From Ramlibacter cellulosilyticus (GTDB lineage Bacteria > Pseudomonadota > Gammaproteobacteria > Burkholderiales > Burkholderiaceae_C): DNA of 64,000 bases. The translations under genes were made by a program, and so were the position numbers. Within the stretch, counting starts at the first letter, position 1; every line of letters starts with the position of its first letter. Shown here one piece after another: positions 1-8,485 of the stretch. Below the pieces are notes generated by a model. That model saw only the letters and a program-made list of their open reading frames with translations. It did no database searches and was not told the origin of the DNA. The stretch spans positions 1,116,001-1,180,000 of the forward strand of contig NZ_JACORT010000001.1 in the NCBI RefSeq assembly GCF_014297465.1. Reading direction: 5' to 3'.

Positions 1-112
1 TCAGGGTGACTTTGAGGCCCCGCGACTCCAGGATCGCTGCGAGGGAGGCTGAGGCGATTCCCTTGCCGAGGGAAGACACCACACCGCCGGTGACGAAGAC
101 GAATTTGGTCAT
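1..112 (-). CDS. pyrG: CTP synthase, N-terminal fragment
   Basis: Only the first 37 codons lie in the window; the gene continues off the left edge. The translation starts [19 protein letters not shown], which is the CTP synthase amidoligase (synthetase) domain N-terminus with its P-loop-like [10 protein letters not shown]. The family makes CTP from UTP, ATP and glutamine in the cytosol. The ATG at 112 is the family start. A TATAAT on the same strand lies about 43 bp upstream. Recognition is firm despite the short length because this segment is one of the most conserved in the protein. Confidence 0.93.
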
Positions 113-154
113 GTCAGGTCGGGAGGAGCGCTCCCGGGGAGGTGGTAAAGCGAG

Positions 155-160
155 ATTATA
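155..160 (-). promoter_or_regulatory. Candidate -10 box for pyrG
   Basis: The minus strand reads TATAAT, 42 bp before the pyrG start codon. No good TTGACA-like -35 is visible at 16-18 bp, so strength is uncertain. Confidence 0.4.
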
Positions 161-308
161 AGGAAGGTGCTCATGGCCTCCCGCTGAGTCGGGCCATGCT
201 GTGCGAAAAACCGACGCACTGTCTGGATGAAGGAGCGCCTCGTGGTCCGGTCTTGGACGGGGCGGGCGGCCCCGTCCAAGGCCTGCGCAGCGCGTGTGCG
301 ACCGCCTA

Positions 309-392
309 CGTAGGCTGGGTTGCCCGAAGGGCACCCCAGCTTTTCGCACCGGCGCGGGTTGCTGGGGTGCGCTCCGCGCAACCCAGCCTACG
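309..392. repeat. Nested palindromic (REP-like) intergenic element
   Basis: The intergenic stretch 113-483 is gene-free. It contains a perfect 15-bp inverted repeat, CGTAGGCTGGGTTGC (309-323) against GCAACCCAGCCTACG (378-392). Nested inside is a perfect 10-bp pair, GCACCCCAGC (331-340) against GCTGGGGTGC (361-370). A near copy of the left half is found in the DUF2126 gene at 25904-25948, so this is a dispersed repeat and not a one-off hairpin. Similar GTAGGCTGGG elements are widespread in Burkholderiales from general knowledge; the exact family was not checked. Confidence 0.8.
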
Positions 393-483
393 CGTGCGAC
401 TCCGTCGCTGCGTGCGCGGCCAACTGCGGCGCTTCCCGGGGAGAGAGGGCGGCGACGACGAAGCCTCAGTACACTCCCGCTCC

Positions 484-1701
484 ATGAACGACCTCGCCGG
501 CAGACACATCGTCCTGGGGCTCACGGGTGGCATCGCGTGCTACAAGGCCGCGGAGCTGTGCCGCGGGTTCGTGAAGGAAGGCGCGACGGTGCAGGTCGTG
601 ATGACGGAGGCGAGCGAGCAGTTCATCACGCCCGTGACGATGCAGGCGCTCTCCGGCCGTACGGTCTACACCTCGCAATGGGACCCGCGCGAACCGAACA
701 ACATGCCGCACATCAACCTGTCGCGGCAGGCCGATGCGATCGTCATCGCCCCGTGCAGCGCGGACTTCATGGCGCGGCTGGTGCACGGGCGCGCGGACGA
801 ACTGCTGTCGCTGATGTGCCTGGCGCGTCCCATCGCGCAGGTACCGCTGCTGATCGCGCCCGCGATGAACCGCGAGATGTGGGCCCACCCCGCCACGCAG
901 CGCAACATGGCGCAGCTGGCCGCCGACGGCGCGACCATCCTCGGCGTGGGCAGCGGCTTCCAGGCCTGCGGCGAGACCGGCGACGGCCGGATGCTGGAGC
1001 CGGAGGAACTGCTGGAGGACATCGTCGCCTTCTTCCAGCCCAAGGTGCTCTCCGGCCGCAAGGTCGTGATCACTGCGGGCCCCACCTTCGAGGCGCTGGA
1101 CCCGATCCGCGGCATCACCAACCACTCCTCGGGGAAGATGGGATTCGCGATCGCGCGTGCCGCGCGCGAGGCGGGCGCGGACGTGGCCATCGTCGCCGGC
1201 CCGGTGAGCGTGCCCACGCCGCGCGGCGTGCGGCGCGTCGACGTGAAGTCGGCGCGCGACATGCTCGCTGCCACGCAGGCCGAAGTGCCCCAGGCCGACA
1301 TCTTCATCGCCGCCGCGGCGGTCGCCGACTGGCGTCCCGTGACCGAGTCGGACCAGAAGATCAAGAAGGACGGCAGCGGCAGCGCGCCCACCGTGGCCTT
1401 CACCGAGAACCCCGACATCCTCGCCACCGTGGCCAAGGGCGAGCGTGCCAGGAGCGGCGCGCTGTTCTGCGTGGGCTTCGCCGCCGAGAGCCACGACCTC
1501 GTCAAGCACGCCAAGGCCAAGCGCGAGCGCAAGGACATCCCGCTGCTGGTGGGCAACATCGGCCCGCTCACCTTCGGCCAGGACGACAACCAGATGCTGC
1601 TCGTGGATGCGCAAGGCACCACGGAGCTGCCCCGCGCCTCCAAGATCGCATGCGCGCGCCGCCTCGTCGCCGAGATTGCGCGGCGCCTGCCCCGCACCTG
1701 A
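484..1701 (+). CDS. coaBC: Bifunctional phosphopantothenoylcysteine decarboxylase / phosphopantothenate-cysteine ligase
   Basis: A 405-residue cytosolic enzyme of coenzyme A synthesis. The N-terminal half is the FMN-dependent CoaC decarboxylase: it begins [20 protein letters not shown], with His in [11 protein letters not shown], the PAMN motif and [10 protein letters not shown] carrying the conserved Cys. The C-terminal half from about residue 190 is CoaB, with [16 protein letters not shown] and NHSSGKMG for nucleotide binding. An upstream in-frame extension to 142 runs through the palindromic repeat and is not family-like, so the ATG at 484 is chosen. A TACACT at 470-475 could be a -10 box giving a very short leader. 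It is followed after 10 bp by dut, the usual bacterial pairing. Confidence 0.95.
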
Positions 1702-1711
1702 CACCAACCGA

Positions 1712-2158
1712 ATGCAAGTCGACGTCAAGATCCTCGATCCGCGCATCGCGGACCAGATGCCCTCCTATGCCACGCCCGGCAGCGCCGGCCTGGACCTGCG
1801 TGCCTGCCTGGATGCGCCGCTGACGCTGGAGCCCAATGCCTGGCAACTCGTGCCGACGGGCCTCGCCATGTGGCTCAAGGACCCGGGCTACGCCGCGCTG
1901 ATCCTTCCGCGCTCCGGCCTCGGGCACAAGCACGGCATCGTGCTGGGCAACCTCGTCGGGCTGATCGACAGCGACTACCAGGGCCAGCTGATGGTGAGCG
2001 CCTGGAACCGCAGCGACACCGCCTTCACGCTGCAACCCATGGAACGGCTGGCCCAGCTGGTGATCGTGCCGGTGGTGCAGGCCGGCTTCCGGGTGGTCGA
2101 CGAGTTCCCGCCCAGCGAGCGCGGCGCCGGCGGCTACGGCTCGACGGGCAAGAGCTGA
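1712..2158 (+). CDS. dut: Deoxyuridine 5'-triphosphate nucleotidohydrolase
   Basis: A 148-residue homotrimeric dUTPase that converts dUTP to dUMP and pyrophosphate, keeping uracil out of DNA and feeding thymidylate synthesis. The five family motifs appear in order: [13 protein letters not shown] (I), [11 protein letters not shown] (II), GLIDSDYQG with the catalytic Asp (III), [10 protein letters not shown] (IV) and the C-terminal GGYGSTGKS lid (V). The length is typical. It lies 10 bp after coaBC and is probably co-transcribed. A GC-rich stem (2165-2180) follows the stop codon without a clear T tract. Confidence 0.96.
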   Translation: MQVDVKILDPRIADQMPSYATPGSAGLDLRACLDAPLTLEPNAWQLVPTGLAMWLKDPGYAALILPRSGLGHKHGIVLGNLVGLIDSDYQGQLMVSAWNRSDTAFTLQPMERLAQLVIVPVVQAGFRVVDEFPPSERGAGGYGSTGKS

Positions 2159-2314
2159 TGTATTCCGGCGTCCGCGCCGGCTGACAAGCTCTCCCAACTA
2201 CTCCTACAGCAAAGTGCGGGATTGACTGCACTTGCGTGCGACCGGGCGCACGTTCAATCAGCTGTACAGGGCGCCCCCACGGTGGGTGGCGCCATGTCGA
2301 ACAAGGAGAACTCC

Positions 2315-2806
2315 ATGCGTATGACCCGCCTCGCTTCCCTGGTCACCGGCACGCTCGCCATCGCGACGCTGGCCGCCTGCTCGTCCTATGGCCCGACCTA
2401 CGGCACGGCCCCGACGTACTCGACCTATCCGACCACCGCTTCGTACCCCGCCGCGGGCACCGAGTACGGCCGCATCGTGAACATCGAGTACATGCCGGTC
2501 GGCACCAGCGCTCCCACGACCAACATCCTCGGCGCCGTGATCGGCGGTGTGGCGGGCGGCGTGATCGGCAACCAGATCGGCAGCGGCTCGGGCCGCACGG
2601 CCGCGACCATCCTGGGCGCGGTGGGCGGCGCGGCGGTGGGCAACCACCTGGCCCGCAACTCCGCCGGCGCGACCACGCAGGCCGGCTACCGCATCACGAT
2701 GCAGACGGACCAGGGCATCATGCGCACGTACGAAGTGCCGGCCACGGGCGACCTGCGCGTGGGCGACCGCGTGCGCGTGGACAACGGCGTGATCTATCGC
2801 GGGTAA
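2315..2806 (+). CDS. Glycine-zipper outer-membrane lipoprotein (SlyB/Pcp-like)
   Basis: A 163-residue protein with an N-terminal signal ending in a lipobox (LAAC, Cys about residue 21), so it is predicted to be lipid-anchored. Residues about 70-115 form a two-helix glycine zipper (GAVIGGVAGGVIGNQIGSG, GAVGGAAVGNH), a fold that inserts in or lies on the outer membrane. The C-terminal region resembles the 17 kDa antigen/SlyB family. The ATG at 2315 is preferred over the in-frame one at 2294 because AAGGAG (2303-2308) sits 6 bp upstream. Its role is probably envelope integrity; nothing here specifies a partner. A strong terminator follows directly. Confidence 0.85.
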   Translation: MRMTRLASLVTGTLAIATLAACSSYGPTYGTAPTYSTYPTTASYPAAGTEYGRIVNIEYMPVGTSAPTTNILGAVIGGVAGGVIGNQIGSGSGRTAATILGAVGGAAVGNHLARNSAGATTQAGYRITMQTDQGIMRTYEVPATGDLRVGDRVRVDNGVIYRG

Positions 2807-2826
2807 GCGGCAGCTCGCCCATGCGA

Positions 2827-2854
2827 AACGCCCGGCGTTGCCGGGCGTTTTTTT
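2827..2854 (+). terminator. Rho-independent terminator of the glycine-zipper lipoprotein gene
   Basis: AACGCCCGG and CCGGGCGTT form a 9-bp stem around CGTTG, followed by seven T. The T run reaches into the TAA stop of the convergent FKBP gene, so the two genes share this end. Confidence 0.88.
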
Positions 2855-3347
2855 ATTCGCCGATGCGGAAGAAGCCCGTGCCCAGGGTGCCTTGCCCCAC
2901 CTCGTCCTCCGTCGCCTCGCGCACCGCCTCCACCTTCAGGTGCAGGCGCAGCGCGATGCCCGCGAGCGGGTGGTTGCCATCGAGCACGACGTGCTCCGGG
3001 TAGATCTCGGTGACGGTGTAGAGCAGGTTGGGGGGCGCGTCCTGGCTGGTGGCGCCGGCGGGCAGGCCTTCGTAGGTCATCCCTTCCTCCAGCTCCTGCG
3101 GGAACAGCGAGCGCGGCTCCAGGTACACCTTCCGTTCGTCGTAGTCGCCGAACGCGTCCTCGGGCTCGAGGTGCAGGTCGACGCGGTCGCCCGGCTCGTG
3201 GCCCTGCAGCGCCTCCTCGATCTTCGCGAGCAGGTCGCTGCCGCCCACGAGGAATTCCACCGGCTCCTCCAGGCGATCGAGTTCCTCGCCCAGCGTGTCC
3301 TTCAGGGTCCAGGTCAGCGCGACGACGCAGTGCGATGTGATTTCCAT
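2853..3347 (-). CDS. FKBP-type peptidyl-prolyl isomerase (SlyD-like)
   Basis: A 164-residue protein starting MEITSHCVVALTWTLKD, with the SlyD-type arrangement: an FKBP half, then an insert-in-flap domain (EPEDAFGDYDERKVYLEPR), then FKBP strands (VLDGNHPLAGIALRLHL). It should catalyse prolyl cis-trans isomerisation and act as a folding helper in the cytosol. The His/Cys-rich metal tail of E. coli SlyD is absent; the protein ends GTGFFRIGE. No clear Shine-Dalgarno precedes the ATG at 3347. It is divergent from the cupin gene, with about 30 bp between starts. Confidence 0.9.
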   Translation of the reverse strand: MEITSHCVVALTWTLKDTLGEELDRLEEPVEFLVGGSDLLAKIEEALQGHEPGDRVDLHLEPEDAFGDYDERKVYLEPRSLFPQELEEGMTYEGLPAGATSQDAPPNLLYTVTEIYPEHVVLDGNHPLAGIALRLHLKVEAVREATEDEVGQGTLGTGFFRIGE

Positions 3348-3377
3348 AGGAGAATTGTCGCAGTTCCCCCCGACCGC

Positions 3378-4511
3378 ATGGACATCGCGCAACCCTCGAC
3401 CCTGCTGGGCGGCCTCACGCCGTCCCGCTTCATGAGCAGGCACTGGCAGAAGAAACCGCTGCTGGTGCGCCAGGCCATCCCCGGCTTCCAGCCCGTGCTC
3501 GCGGCGCGCGAGCTGTTCGAGCTCGCCGGCCACTCCGACGTGGAGTCGCGCGTGGTGCAGCGCGACGGCGCAGCGTGGCGCCTGCAGCGCGGACCTTTCG
3601 CGCGCCGCGCGCTGCCTTCGACGAAGCGCCCCGACTGGACGCTGCTCGTGCAGGGCGTGGACCTGCACGTGCCCGCCGCGCATGCGCTGCTGCACGGCTT
3701 TTCCTTCCTTCCCGCGGCGCGGCTCGACGACCTGATGATCAGCTACGCCACCGACGGCGGCGGCGTCGGCCCGCACTTCGACAGCTACGACGTGTTCCTG
3801 CTGCAGGCGCAGGGCCGGCGCCGCTGGCGCATCGGCCGCCAGCGCGACTTCACGCTGCAGGAAGGCGTGCCGCTGAAGATCCTCGCGCGCTTTGAGCCCG
3901 AGGAGGAATACGTGCTGGAGCCCGGCGACATGCTCTACCTGCCGCCGCGCTGGGCGCACGACGGCATCGCCGAAGGCGAATGCCAGACGTACTCGATCGG
4001 CTTCCGCGCGCCGGCGCAGGCGGAGCTCGCGCGCGAGCTGCTGCAGCGCATCGCCGACGAGGCGGCGGAAGGCGAGGGCGAGCCGCGCCTGTACCGCGAT
4101 CCGGCGCAGCCCGCCACGGCCAGCCCGGGAGCCATCCCGGAGGGGATCTCCGATTTCGCGCGCAACGCGCTTGCCGCGGCGTTGAAGGACCCGCACGCGC
4201 TCGACCGCGCGCTGGGCGAATACCTCACCGAACCGAAGCCGAACGTGTGGTTCGAGCCGGCCAGCGCGCCGCGCCGCCTCCGCTCGGTGGTGCTGGACCC
4301 GCGCACGCGCATGCTGCACGATCGCAGGCACGTGTTCATCAACGGCGAGGCGTGGCGTGCCGCGGGCCGCGACGCGGCGCTGATGCGGCGGCTCGCCGAC
4401 CGCCGTCGCCTGGACGCGCAGGACCTCGAAGGCGCGAGCGAAGCCGCGCGCGACCTGCTGCTGTCCTGGTGCGAGGCCGGCTGGCTGCAGGCGAACGGAG
4501 GTGCACCATGA
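3378..4511 (+). CDS. roxA: JmjC/cupin 2-oxoglutarate oxygenase, ribosomal protein L16 arginine hydroxylase type
   Basis: A 377-residue member of the YcfD/RoxA family, Fe(II)- and 2-oxoglutarate-dependent enzymes that hydroxylate an arginine of ribosomal protein L16. Evidence is the N-terminus LTPSRFMSRHWQKKPLLVRQA, the iron-binding HxD in GPHFDSYDVF, the cupin core QGRRRWRIGRQ and the distal His in LPPRWAHDGIA. The C-terminal winged-helix part follows. The ATG at 3378 matches the family N-terminus; longer in-frame extensions run antisense over the FKBP gene. The stop overlaps the next start (ATGA), so the two are translationally coupled. Confidence 0.88.
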   Translation: MDIAQPSTLLGGLTPSRFMSRHWQKKPLLVRQAIPGFQPVLAARELFELAGHSDVESRVVQRDGAAWRLQRGPFARRALPSTKRPDWTLLVQGVDLHVPAAHALLHGFSFLPAARLDDLMISYATDGGGVGPHFDSYDVFLLQAQGRRRWRIGRQRDFTLQEGVPLKILARFEPEEEYVLEPGDMLYLPPRWAHDGIAEGECQTYSIGFRAPAQAELARELLQRIADEAAEGEGEPRLYRDPAQPATASPGAIPEGISDFARNALAAALKDPHALDRALGEYLTEPKPNVWFEPASAPRRLRSVVLDPRTRMLHDRRHVFINGEAWRAAGRDAALMRRLADRRRLDAQDLEGASEAARDLLLSWCEAGWLQANGGAP

Positions 4512-5005
4512 GCGAAGGGGCGCCGGCACTGCCGGACAAGCGCTTCGAAGGCCGCGAGGAATTCCGGCAGCTCGTGCGCGACGCACTGGCGGAGGCGGCG
4601 CGCGCGGGCTGGCGCGAGATCATCCTCAGCGACGCGAGCTTCGAGGATTGGCCACTCGGCGAGCGCGCGGTGGCAGAGTCCCTGCAGGCGTGGTCCGCCA
4701 CGGGCCGGCACCTGGTGCTGCTGGCCAAGCGCTACGACGTCGTCACGCGGCAGCACGCGCGCTTCGTGCGCTGGCGCGGCGCCTGGTCGCACATCGTGAG
4801 CGCCAGCGCCTGTCCCGCCGCCGACCCGCTGGACCTGCCCAGCGCGATCTGGAGCCCGCAGTGGGTGCTCGAGCGTCGCGACGCGCTGCGCAGCAATGGT
4901 TTCTGCGGCAGCGAGCCCGAGCGGCGCGTCGCGTTGCGCGAATCGCTCGACGCCTGGCTGCAGAAGTCCACCCCGGCCTTTCCCGCCACCACGCTCGGGC
5001 TGTGA
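4508..5005 (+). CDS. Conserved hypothetical protein coupled to the L16 hydroxylase gene
   Basis: A 165-residue soluble protein without signal peptide or membrane segments. It starts four bases inside the upstream stop codon, so its translation is linked to roxA. Notable stretches are FEGREEFRQLVRDAL, a WREIILSDASFEDWPLGE segment and a C-terminal WLQKSTPAFPATTLGL. The pattern of a short alpha/beta protein that may bind a nucleotide or phosphate is a guess. I do not recognise a named family with certainty; similar small partners of this hydroxylase appear in Burkholderiales. Confidence 0.75.
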   Translation: MSEGAPALPDKRFEGREEFRQLVRDALAEAARAGWREIILSDASFEDWPLGERAVAESLQAWSATGRHLVLLAKRYDVVTRQHARFVRWRGAWSHIVSASACPAADPLDLPSAIWSPQWVLERRDALRSNGFCGSEPERRVALRESLDAWLQKSTPAFPATTLGL

Positions 5006-5054
5006 GCGGGGTTCCCGATCTACTGGTTAACCCCGAAAAAATTGTTTTGAACGC

Positions 5055-5060
5055 TATAAT
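5055..5060 (+). promoter_or_regulatory. Candidate -10 box for the Ala/Pro-rich lipoprotein gene
   Basis: A perfect TATAAT lies in an AT-rich patch (5027-5065) that stands out from the surrounding GC-rich sequence, about 108 bp before the ATG at 5169. The -35 position is poorly matched. Confidence 0.5.
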
Positions 5061-5168
5061 GTTTGGCTGAGTTGGACGGGTGCTAGCCTTTCCGCTCGGT
5101 CACTAGCGGCATCGACCGCCAGGACATTCCGGATCCGCTTGTCCCATTCCCATAGAAGGAAACCTGAA

Positions 5169-5426
5169 ATGAAGAAATCGCTCGTTCTGGCCGCCCTGGT
5201 CGCTGCCGCTGCCCTGTCCGCTTGCGGCAAGAAGGAAGAGCCGGCGCCCGCGCCCGCTCCCGCTCCGGCTGCTGCCCCGATGCCCGCCCCGGCCCCGGCC
5301 GCTGCTCCCGCCGCCGACGCTGCCGCCGGTGCTGCTTCCGCTTCCGCCGGTGCCGCTTCCGCTGCCGCGGGCGCTGCGTCCGACGCCGCTGCTGCCGCTT
5401 CCGGCGCTGCCTCCGGCACCAAGTAA
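5169..5426 (+). CDS. Small alanine/proline-rich lipoprotein
   Basis: An 85-residue predicted lipoprotein. The signal sequence MKKSLVLAALVAAAALSACG has a clear lipobox with Cys at about residue 19. The mature part begins with GKKEEP, then has alternating Ala-Pro repeats, then Ala-Ser-Gly repeats to the end, with no recognisable fold. AAGGAAAC upstream supplies a ribosome site and the ATG at 5169 begins the signal. It has its own promoter candidate and terminator, so it is monocistronic. The tract may be a flexible wall-spanning linker; function unknown. Confidence 0.82.
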   Translation: MKKSLVLAALVAAAALSACGKKEEPAPAPAPAPAAAPMPAPAPAAAPAADAAAGAASASAGAASAAAGAASDAAAAASGAASGTK

Positions 5427-5450
5427 GCACAGCTTCGCTTGGACGAAAAA

Positions 5451-5472
5451 GCCGCCCTCGGGCGGCTTTTTT
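5451..5472 (+). terminator. Rho-independent terminator after the lipoprotein gene
   Basis: GCCGCC and GGCGGC form a stem around CTCG, preceded by five A and followed by six T, so it could work in both directions. Confidence 0.88.
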
Positions 5473-5529
5473 CATGCGTGAATTCATCGGTGGGGTTCGC
5501 GTTGCTCACCTGCCGGCGCTGGCGCGCCG

Positions 5530-5614
5530 CCACCCTACAGGAAACCGGCGATGCGCGCGTTTGGGGTAGGGTGGGGCGGCGCAGCCGCCGGCGGTGAGCG
5601 AAGCGAGCCCCACC
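5530..5614. repeat. Palindromic GTAGGGTGG-type intergenic repeat
   Basis: Two overlapping inverted repeats lie between the terminator and the convergent MBL gene: CCACCCTAC (5530-5538) with GTAGGGTGG (5566-5574), and GGTGGGGC (5570-5577) with GCCCCACC (5607-5614). The arms are exact. It is another short dispersed-type element, different in sequence from the one at 309-392. Confidence 0.65.
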
Positions 5615-5628
5615 GCCCGCGCAGCGGC

Positions 5629-6405
5629 TCACGCCACCAACCACCCGCTCCCGCTGCGCCCATCCGCGATGTGGATCTCGGCGGCACTGCCCAGCGCGCC
5701 TACCAGCGCAGCGCGCGCCAGCTCGGGCGTGTTGTTCTGCTCGCTCAGGTGCGCGCCCACGACCTGCCGCAGGTTGCCCGCCGCCAGCAGCGCCTGCGCC
5801 AGCGCGCCCGCGGCGCTGTTGGCCAAGTGCCCCCAGTCGCCGCCGACGCGGCGCTTGAGGAACCAGGGATACGGCCCGTCCTGCAGCATCGCCTCGTCGT
5901 GGTTGCACTCCAGCAGCAGCGTGGCGCAGCCGGCGAGTTCCTGCTGCACGTGGGGCGTCACGTGGCCCAGGTCGGTCAGCACGCCCAGGCGCACGTTGCC
6001 GTCGGTGCACGACAGCTGCAGGGGCTCGCGCGCATCGTGCGGCACCGTGAAAGGCCGCACCTGCAGGCCGCGCACCTCGAACACGTCGCCATCGGCCGCG
6101 AGGCGCACCAGACCGCCGAAGTCCGGCTGGCCGAGCGCCGCGTACGTGCCCTGGCTCATGTAGACGGGGATGCGCTCGCGCATGGCGAGCCGCTGCGCGC
6201 AGCCGATGTGGTCGGCGTGCTCGTGCGTGATGAAGATGGCGTCGATCTGCTCGGCCAGCATGCCGGCGGCGCCCAGGCGCTTCTCCAGCTCGCGGATGCC
6301 GAGGCCGCAGTCCACCAGCAGGTGCGTGGGGGAACCCTCGCCGCTTGCCTGGATGACGGTGGCGTTGCCAGTGCTGCCACTGCCCAGGGACTTGAAACGG
6401 ATCAC
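5629..6405 (-). CDS. MBL-fold metallohydrolase (WalJ/YycJ-like)
   Basis: A 258-residue metallo-beta-lactamase-fold protein. It starts with the family-typical IRFKSLGSGSTGNATVI and carries the zinc ligands in THEHADHIGC, with further His/Asp in LTDLGHVTP and the late AHLSEQNN. Relatives are called WalJ, YycJ or VicX and are probably phosphodiesterases or nucleases acting on DNA; the substrate here is unknown. The start is GTG at 6405, the only codon that fits the family N-terminus. It lies downstream of bamC on the same strand, separated by a hairpin that may terminate most bamC transcripts. Confidence 0.88.
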   Translation of the reverse strand: MIRFKSLGSGSTGNATVIQASGEGSPTHLLVDCGLGIRELEKRLGAAGMLAEQIDAIFITHEHADHIGCAQRLAMRERIPVYMSQGTYAALGQPDFGGLVRLAADGDVFEVRGLQVRPFTVPHDAREPLQLSCTDGNVRLGVLTDLGHVTPHVQQELAGCATLLLECNHDEAMLQDGPYPWFLKRRVGGDWGHLANSAAGALAQALLAAGNLRQVVGAHLSEQNNTPELARAALVGALGSAAEIHIADGRSGSGWLVA

Positions 6406-6424
6406 TTGCGTCGGTCCAAAAGAC

Positions 6425-6446
6425 AAGGCCCGCCGAAGCGGGCCTT
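6425..6446 (-). terminator. Probable terminator between bamC and the MBL gene
   Basis: AAGGCCCGC and GCGGGCCTT pair perfectly around CGAA. On the minus strand the stem is followed by TGTCTTTT, a modest T tract, so partial termination is more likely than complete. Confidence 0.65.
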
Positions 6447-6458
6447 GCATGCGCTTCC

Positions 6459-7541
6459 TTACTTCAGGTCGTCCGCGATCACCTGCACGATCCTCTGCGC
6501 GTTCGCGGAGGTCTCGGGCGCGCCGTTGGCGTTGAGCACCGACACGGTGGTGGTCTGGCCTTCCGCCTTCAGGTTGATGCGGTACTTCAGCGGCTGTTCC
6601 GCCGGCGTGCTGCGGCTGAACAGCTTGCCGAGGAAGCCCGGCTCCTTCTTGTCCGGGTTCGGCGGCACGTAGCGCACGAAGTAGGTGCCCTGGCTGCGGT
6701 CGCGGTCCTCCACCGTGAAGCCGGTGCGGTCCAGCGCCAGGCCGACGCGGCGCCAGGCGCGGTCGAAGCCTTCGTCGATGACGACCACGGGCTGGTTGTT
6801 GACGGAGGCGACGCGCGAGGTGGGCTTGTCGGCCGCCACGCTGGTCGCGGCCGCGGCCTGCGCCTGCGGCGCGCCGAGCTTGACCATCAGGCGGCGCAGG
6901 AACTCGGCCTCGAGCTCGGGGTCGGCCGGGCGGGGCTGCCACACGGTCTGGTCCTGCTCGCGGTTGTTGTAGACCTCCTGCATGCCGCGGTGGCTGATGA
7001 AGATCTCGGTGCCGCCCGCGGCGGAGCGCTCGAAGCGCGTGCGGAACTTGTCGCGTTCGGAGGTGGAGTAGACGGAGTCGATCACCTTGCCGAGGGTGCT
7101 GCGGATGAAGTCCTGCGGGATCTTCGCGCGGTTCTCCGCCCAGTCGGTCTCCATGATGCCCAGGTTGGGCTGGTCCATGGCGAGCAGGAAGCCGCTTTCC
7201 TGCCAGAAGTCGCGCACCGGGCCCCACAGCTGGTCGGCCGGGCGGTTCACCACCAGCCAGCGCTGGTTGCCCGCGCGCTCGATGCGCACGTCGCCGACGG
7301 CGGTCGCCGCGGTGGGCAGGTTGGGCACGGACTGGCCGAGCGCATAGGTGCTGGCGGACACGGGCCCGCCGGGCACCACGTAGCGCGATTCGCGGTTCAG
7401 CTGCGTCAGGTCCGGCGGCACCTCCAGCGACGGGCCCTTCTGCGCGCTCTTGTAATCGATCTTGTCGCCCTCCAGCACGGAGCAGGCGGAGAGCGCCACG
7501 GCCATGGCAAGCAGCAGGCCGGACTTCACGGTCAACTTCAT
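6459..7541 (-). CDS. bamC: Outer membrane protein assembly factor BamC (lipoprotein)
   Basis: A 360-residue lipoprotein with signal ALSACSVLEGDKIDY; the lipobox Cys is residue 20. It resembles BamC (NlpB), a periplasm-facing accessory of the BAM complex that inserts beta-barrel proteins. The unstructured N-terminal lasso (YKSAQKGPSLEVPPDLTQ) that contacts BamD is clear, followed by two helix-grip domains (residues about 85-210 and 255-360). It sits 30 bp downstream of dapA on the same strand, the classical dapA-bamC order. The ATG at 7541 is preceded by AGAGGGGAT. Confidence 0.92.
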   Translation of the reverse strand: MKLTVKSGLLLAMAVALSACSVLEGDKIDYKSAQKGPSLEVPPDLTQLNRESRYVVPGGPVSASTYALGQSVPNLPTAATAVGDVRIERAGNQRWLVVNRPADQLWGPVRDFWQESGFLLAMDQPNLGIMETDWAENRAKIPQDFIRSTLGKVIDSVYSTSERDKFRTRFERSAAGGTEIFISHRGMQEVYNNREQDQTVWQPRPADPELEAEFLRRLMVKLGAPQAQAAAATSVAADKPTSRVASVNNQPVVVIDEGFDRAWRRVGLALDRTGFTVEDRDRSQGTYFVRYVPPNPDKKEPGFLGKLFSRSTPAEQPLKYRINLKAEGQTTTVSVLNANGAPETSANAQRIVQVIADDLK

Positions 7542-7571
7542 CGAATCCCCTCTATCTCTTCCTGGCCCGCT

Positions 7572-8456
7572 TCAGAGCAGGCCGCTGGCGCGCAGCGCGC
7601 CTTCGACAATCGCTTCGTTGGCCTTGGCGAGCGGCGTCATCGGCAGGCGCAGCGCGCCGCCCATGAGGCCCATGCGGGCCATCGCCCACTTCACCGGGAT
7701 CGGGTTGGCTTCCACGAACAGGTGCCGGTGCAGCGGCAGCAGCTGCAGCTGGATTTCCATCGCGCGCTTCGCGTCGCCCGCGACGGCCGCGACGCACAGT
7801 TCGTGCATCAACTTGGGCGCGACGTTGGCCGTCACGCTGATGTTGCCGTGGCCGCCGCACAGCATCAGTGCCACGGCGGTCGGGTCGTCGCCCGAATAGA
7901 TCGAGAAGCCCTTCGGCGCCTCGCGCACCAGCCACTGGGCACGTTCGATGTTGCCGGTGGCTTCCTTGATGCCGACGATCCCGGGCACTTCGGCCAGGCG
8001 CAGCACGGTGTCGTGCAGCATGTCCGCGACGGTGCGGCCGGGCACGTTGTAAAGCACCATGGGCAGGTCGCCGGTCTTCTCGGCGATGGCCTTGAAGTGC
8101 CGGTACTGCCCTTCCTGCGTGGGCTTGTTGTAGTAAGGCACGACCTGCAGCTGGCAGTCGGCGCCGACCTTCTGCGCGTACTTGGCCAGGGCGATGGCCT
8201 CGACCGTGGAGTTCGCGCCGCAGCCGGCCATGATCGGCACGCGGCCGCGGGCCTGCTCCACGGAGACGCGGATGATCTCCTGGTGCTCCTCGACGTCGAC
8301 GGTGGGCGATTCGCCCGTGGTGCCGACCACGCCGATGCAGTCCGTGCCTTGCTGGATGTGCCAGTCGACGAGCTTGCGCAGCGTCGGGTAGTCGACGCTG
8401 CCGTCGTCGTGCATCGGCGTCACGAGCGCCACGATGCTGCCAGTAATCGGTGTCAT
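7572..8456 (-). CDS. dapA: 4-hydroxy-tetrahydrodipicolinate synthase
   Basis: A 294-residue TIM-barrel lyase that condenses pyruvate with aspartate semialdehyde in the lysine and diaminopimelate pathway. Signature elements are [10 protein letters not shown] at the N-terminus, GTTGESPT for substrate binding, the Tyr of [12 protein letters not shown], and the Schiff-base Lys in [11 protein letters not shown]. Length is standard. It is followed by bamC after 30 bp, linking cell wall precursor synthesis and envelope assembly in one transcription unit. Confidence 0.97.
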   Translation of the reverse strand: MTPITGSIVALVTPMHDDGSVDYPTLRKLVDWHIQQGTDCIGVVGTTGESPTVDVEEHQEIIRVSVEQARGRVPIMAGCGANSTVEAIALAKYAQKVGADCQLQVVPYYNKPTQEGQYRHFKAIAEKTGDLPMVLYNVPGRTVADMLHDTVLRLAEVPGIVGIKEATGNIERAQWLVREAPKGFSIYSGDDPTAVALMLCGGHGNISVTANVAPKLMHELCVAAVAGDAKRAMEIQLQLLPLHRHLFVEANPIPVKWAMARMGLMGGALRLPMTPLAKANEAIVEGALRASGLL

Positions 8457-8485
8457 GGGTGTTTCCCGGGAATAGGCGATTCTAA

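Noticed and set aside
142-483. A coding extension upstream of coaBC
   Set aside because: It translates through the palindromic repeat and lacks any similarity to CoaBC; the family start is at 484.
2165-2180. A terminator after dut
   Set aside because: CCGGCG and CGCCGG pair, but no T tract follows, so evidence is insufficient.
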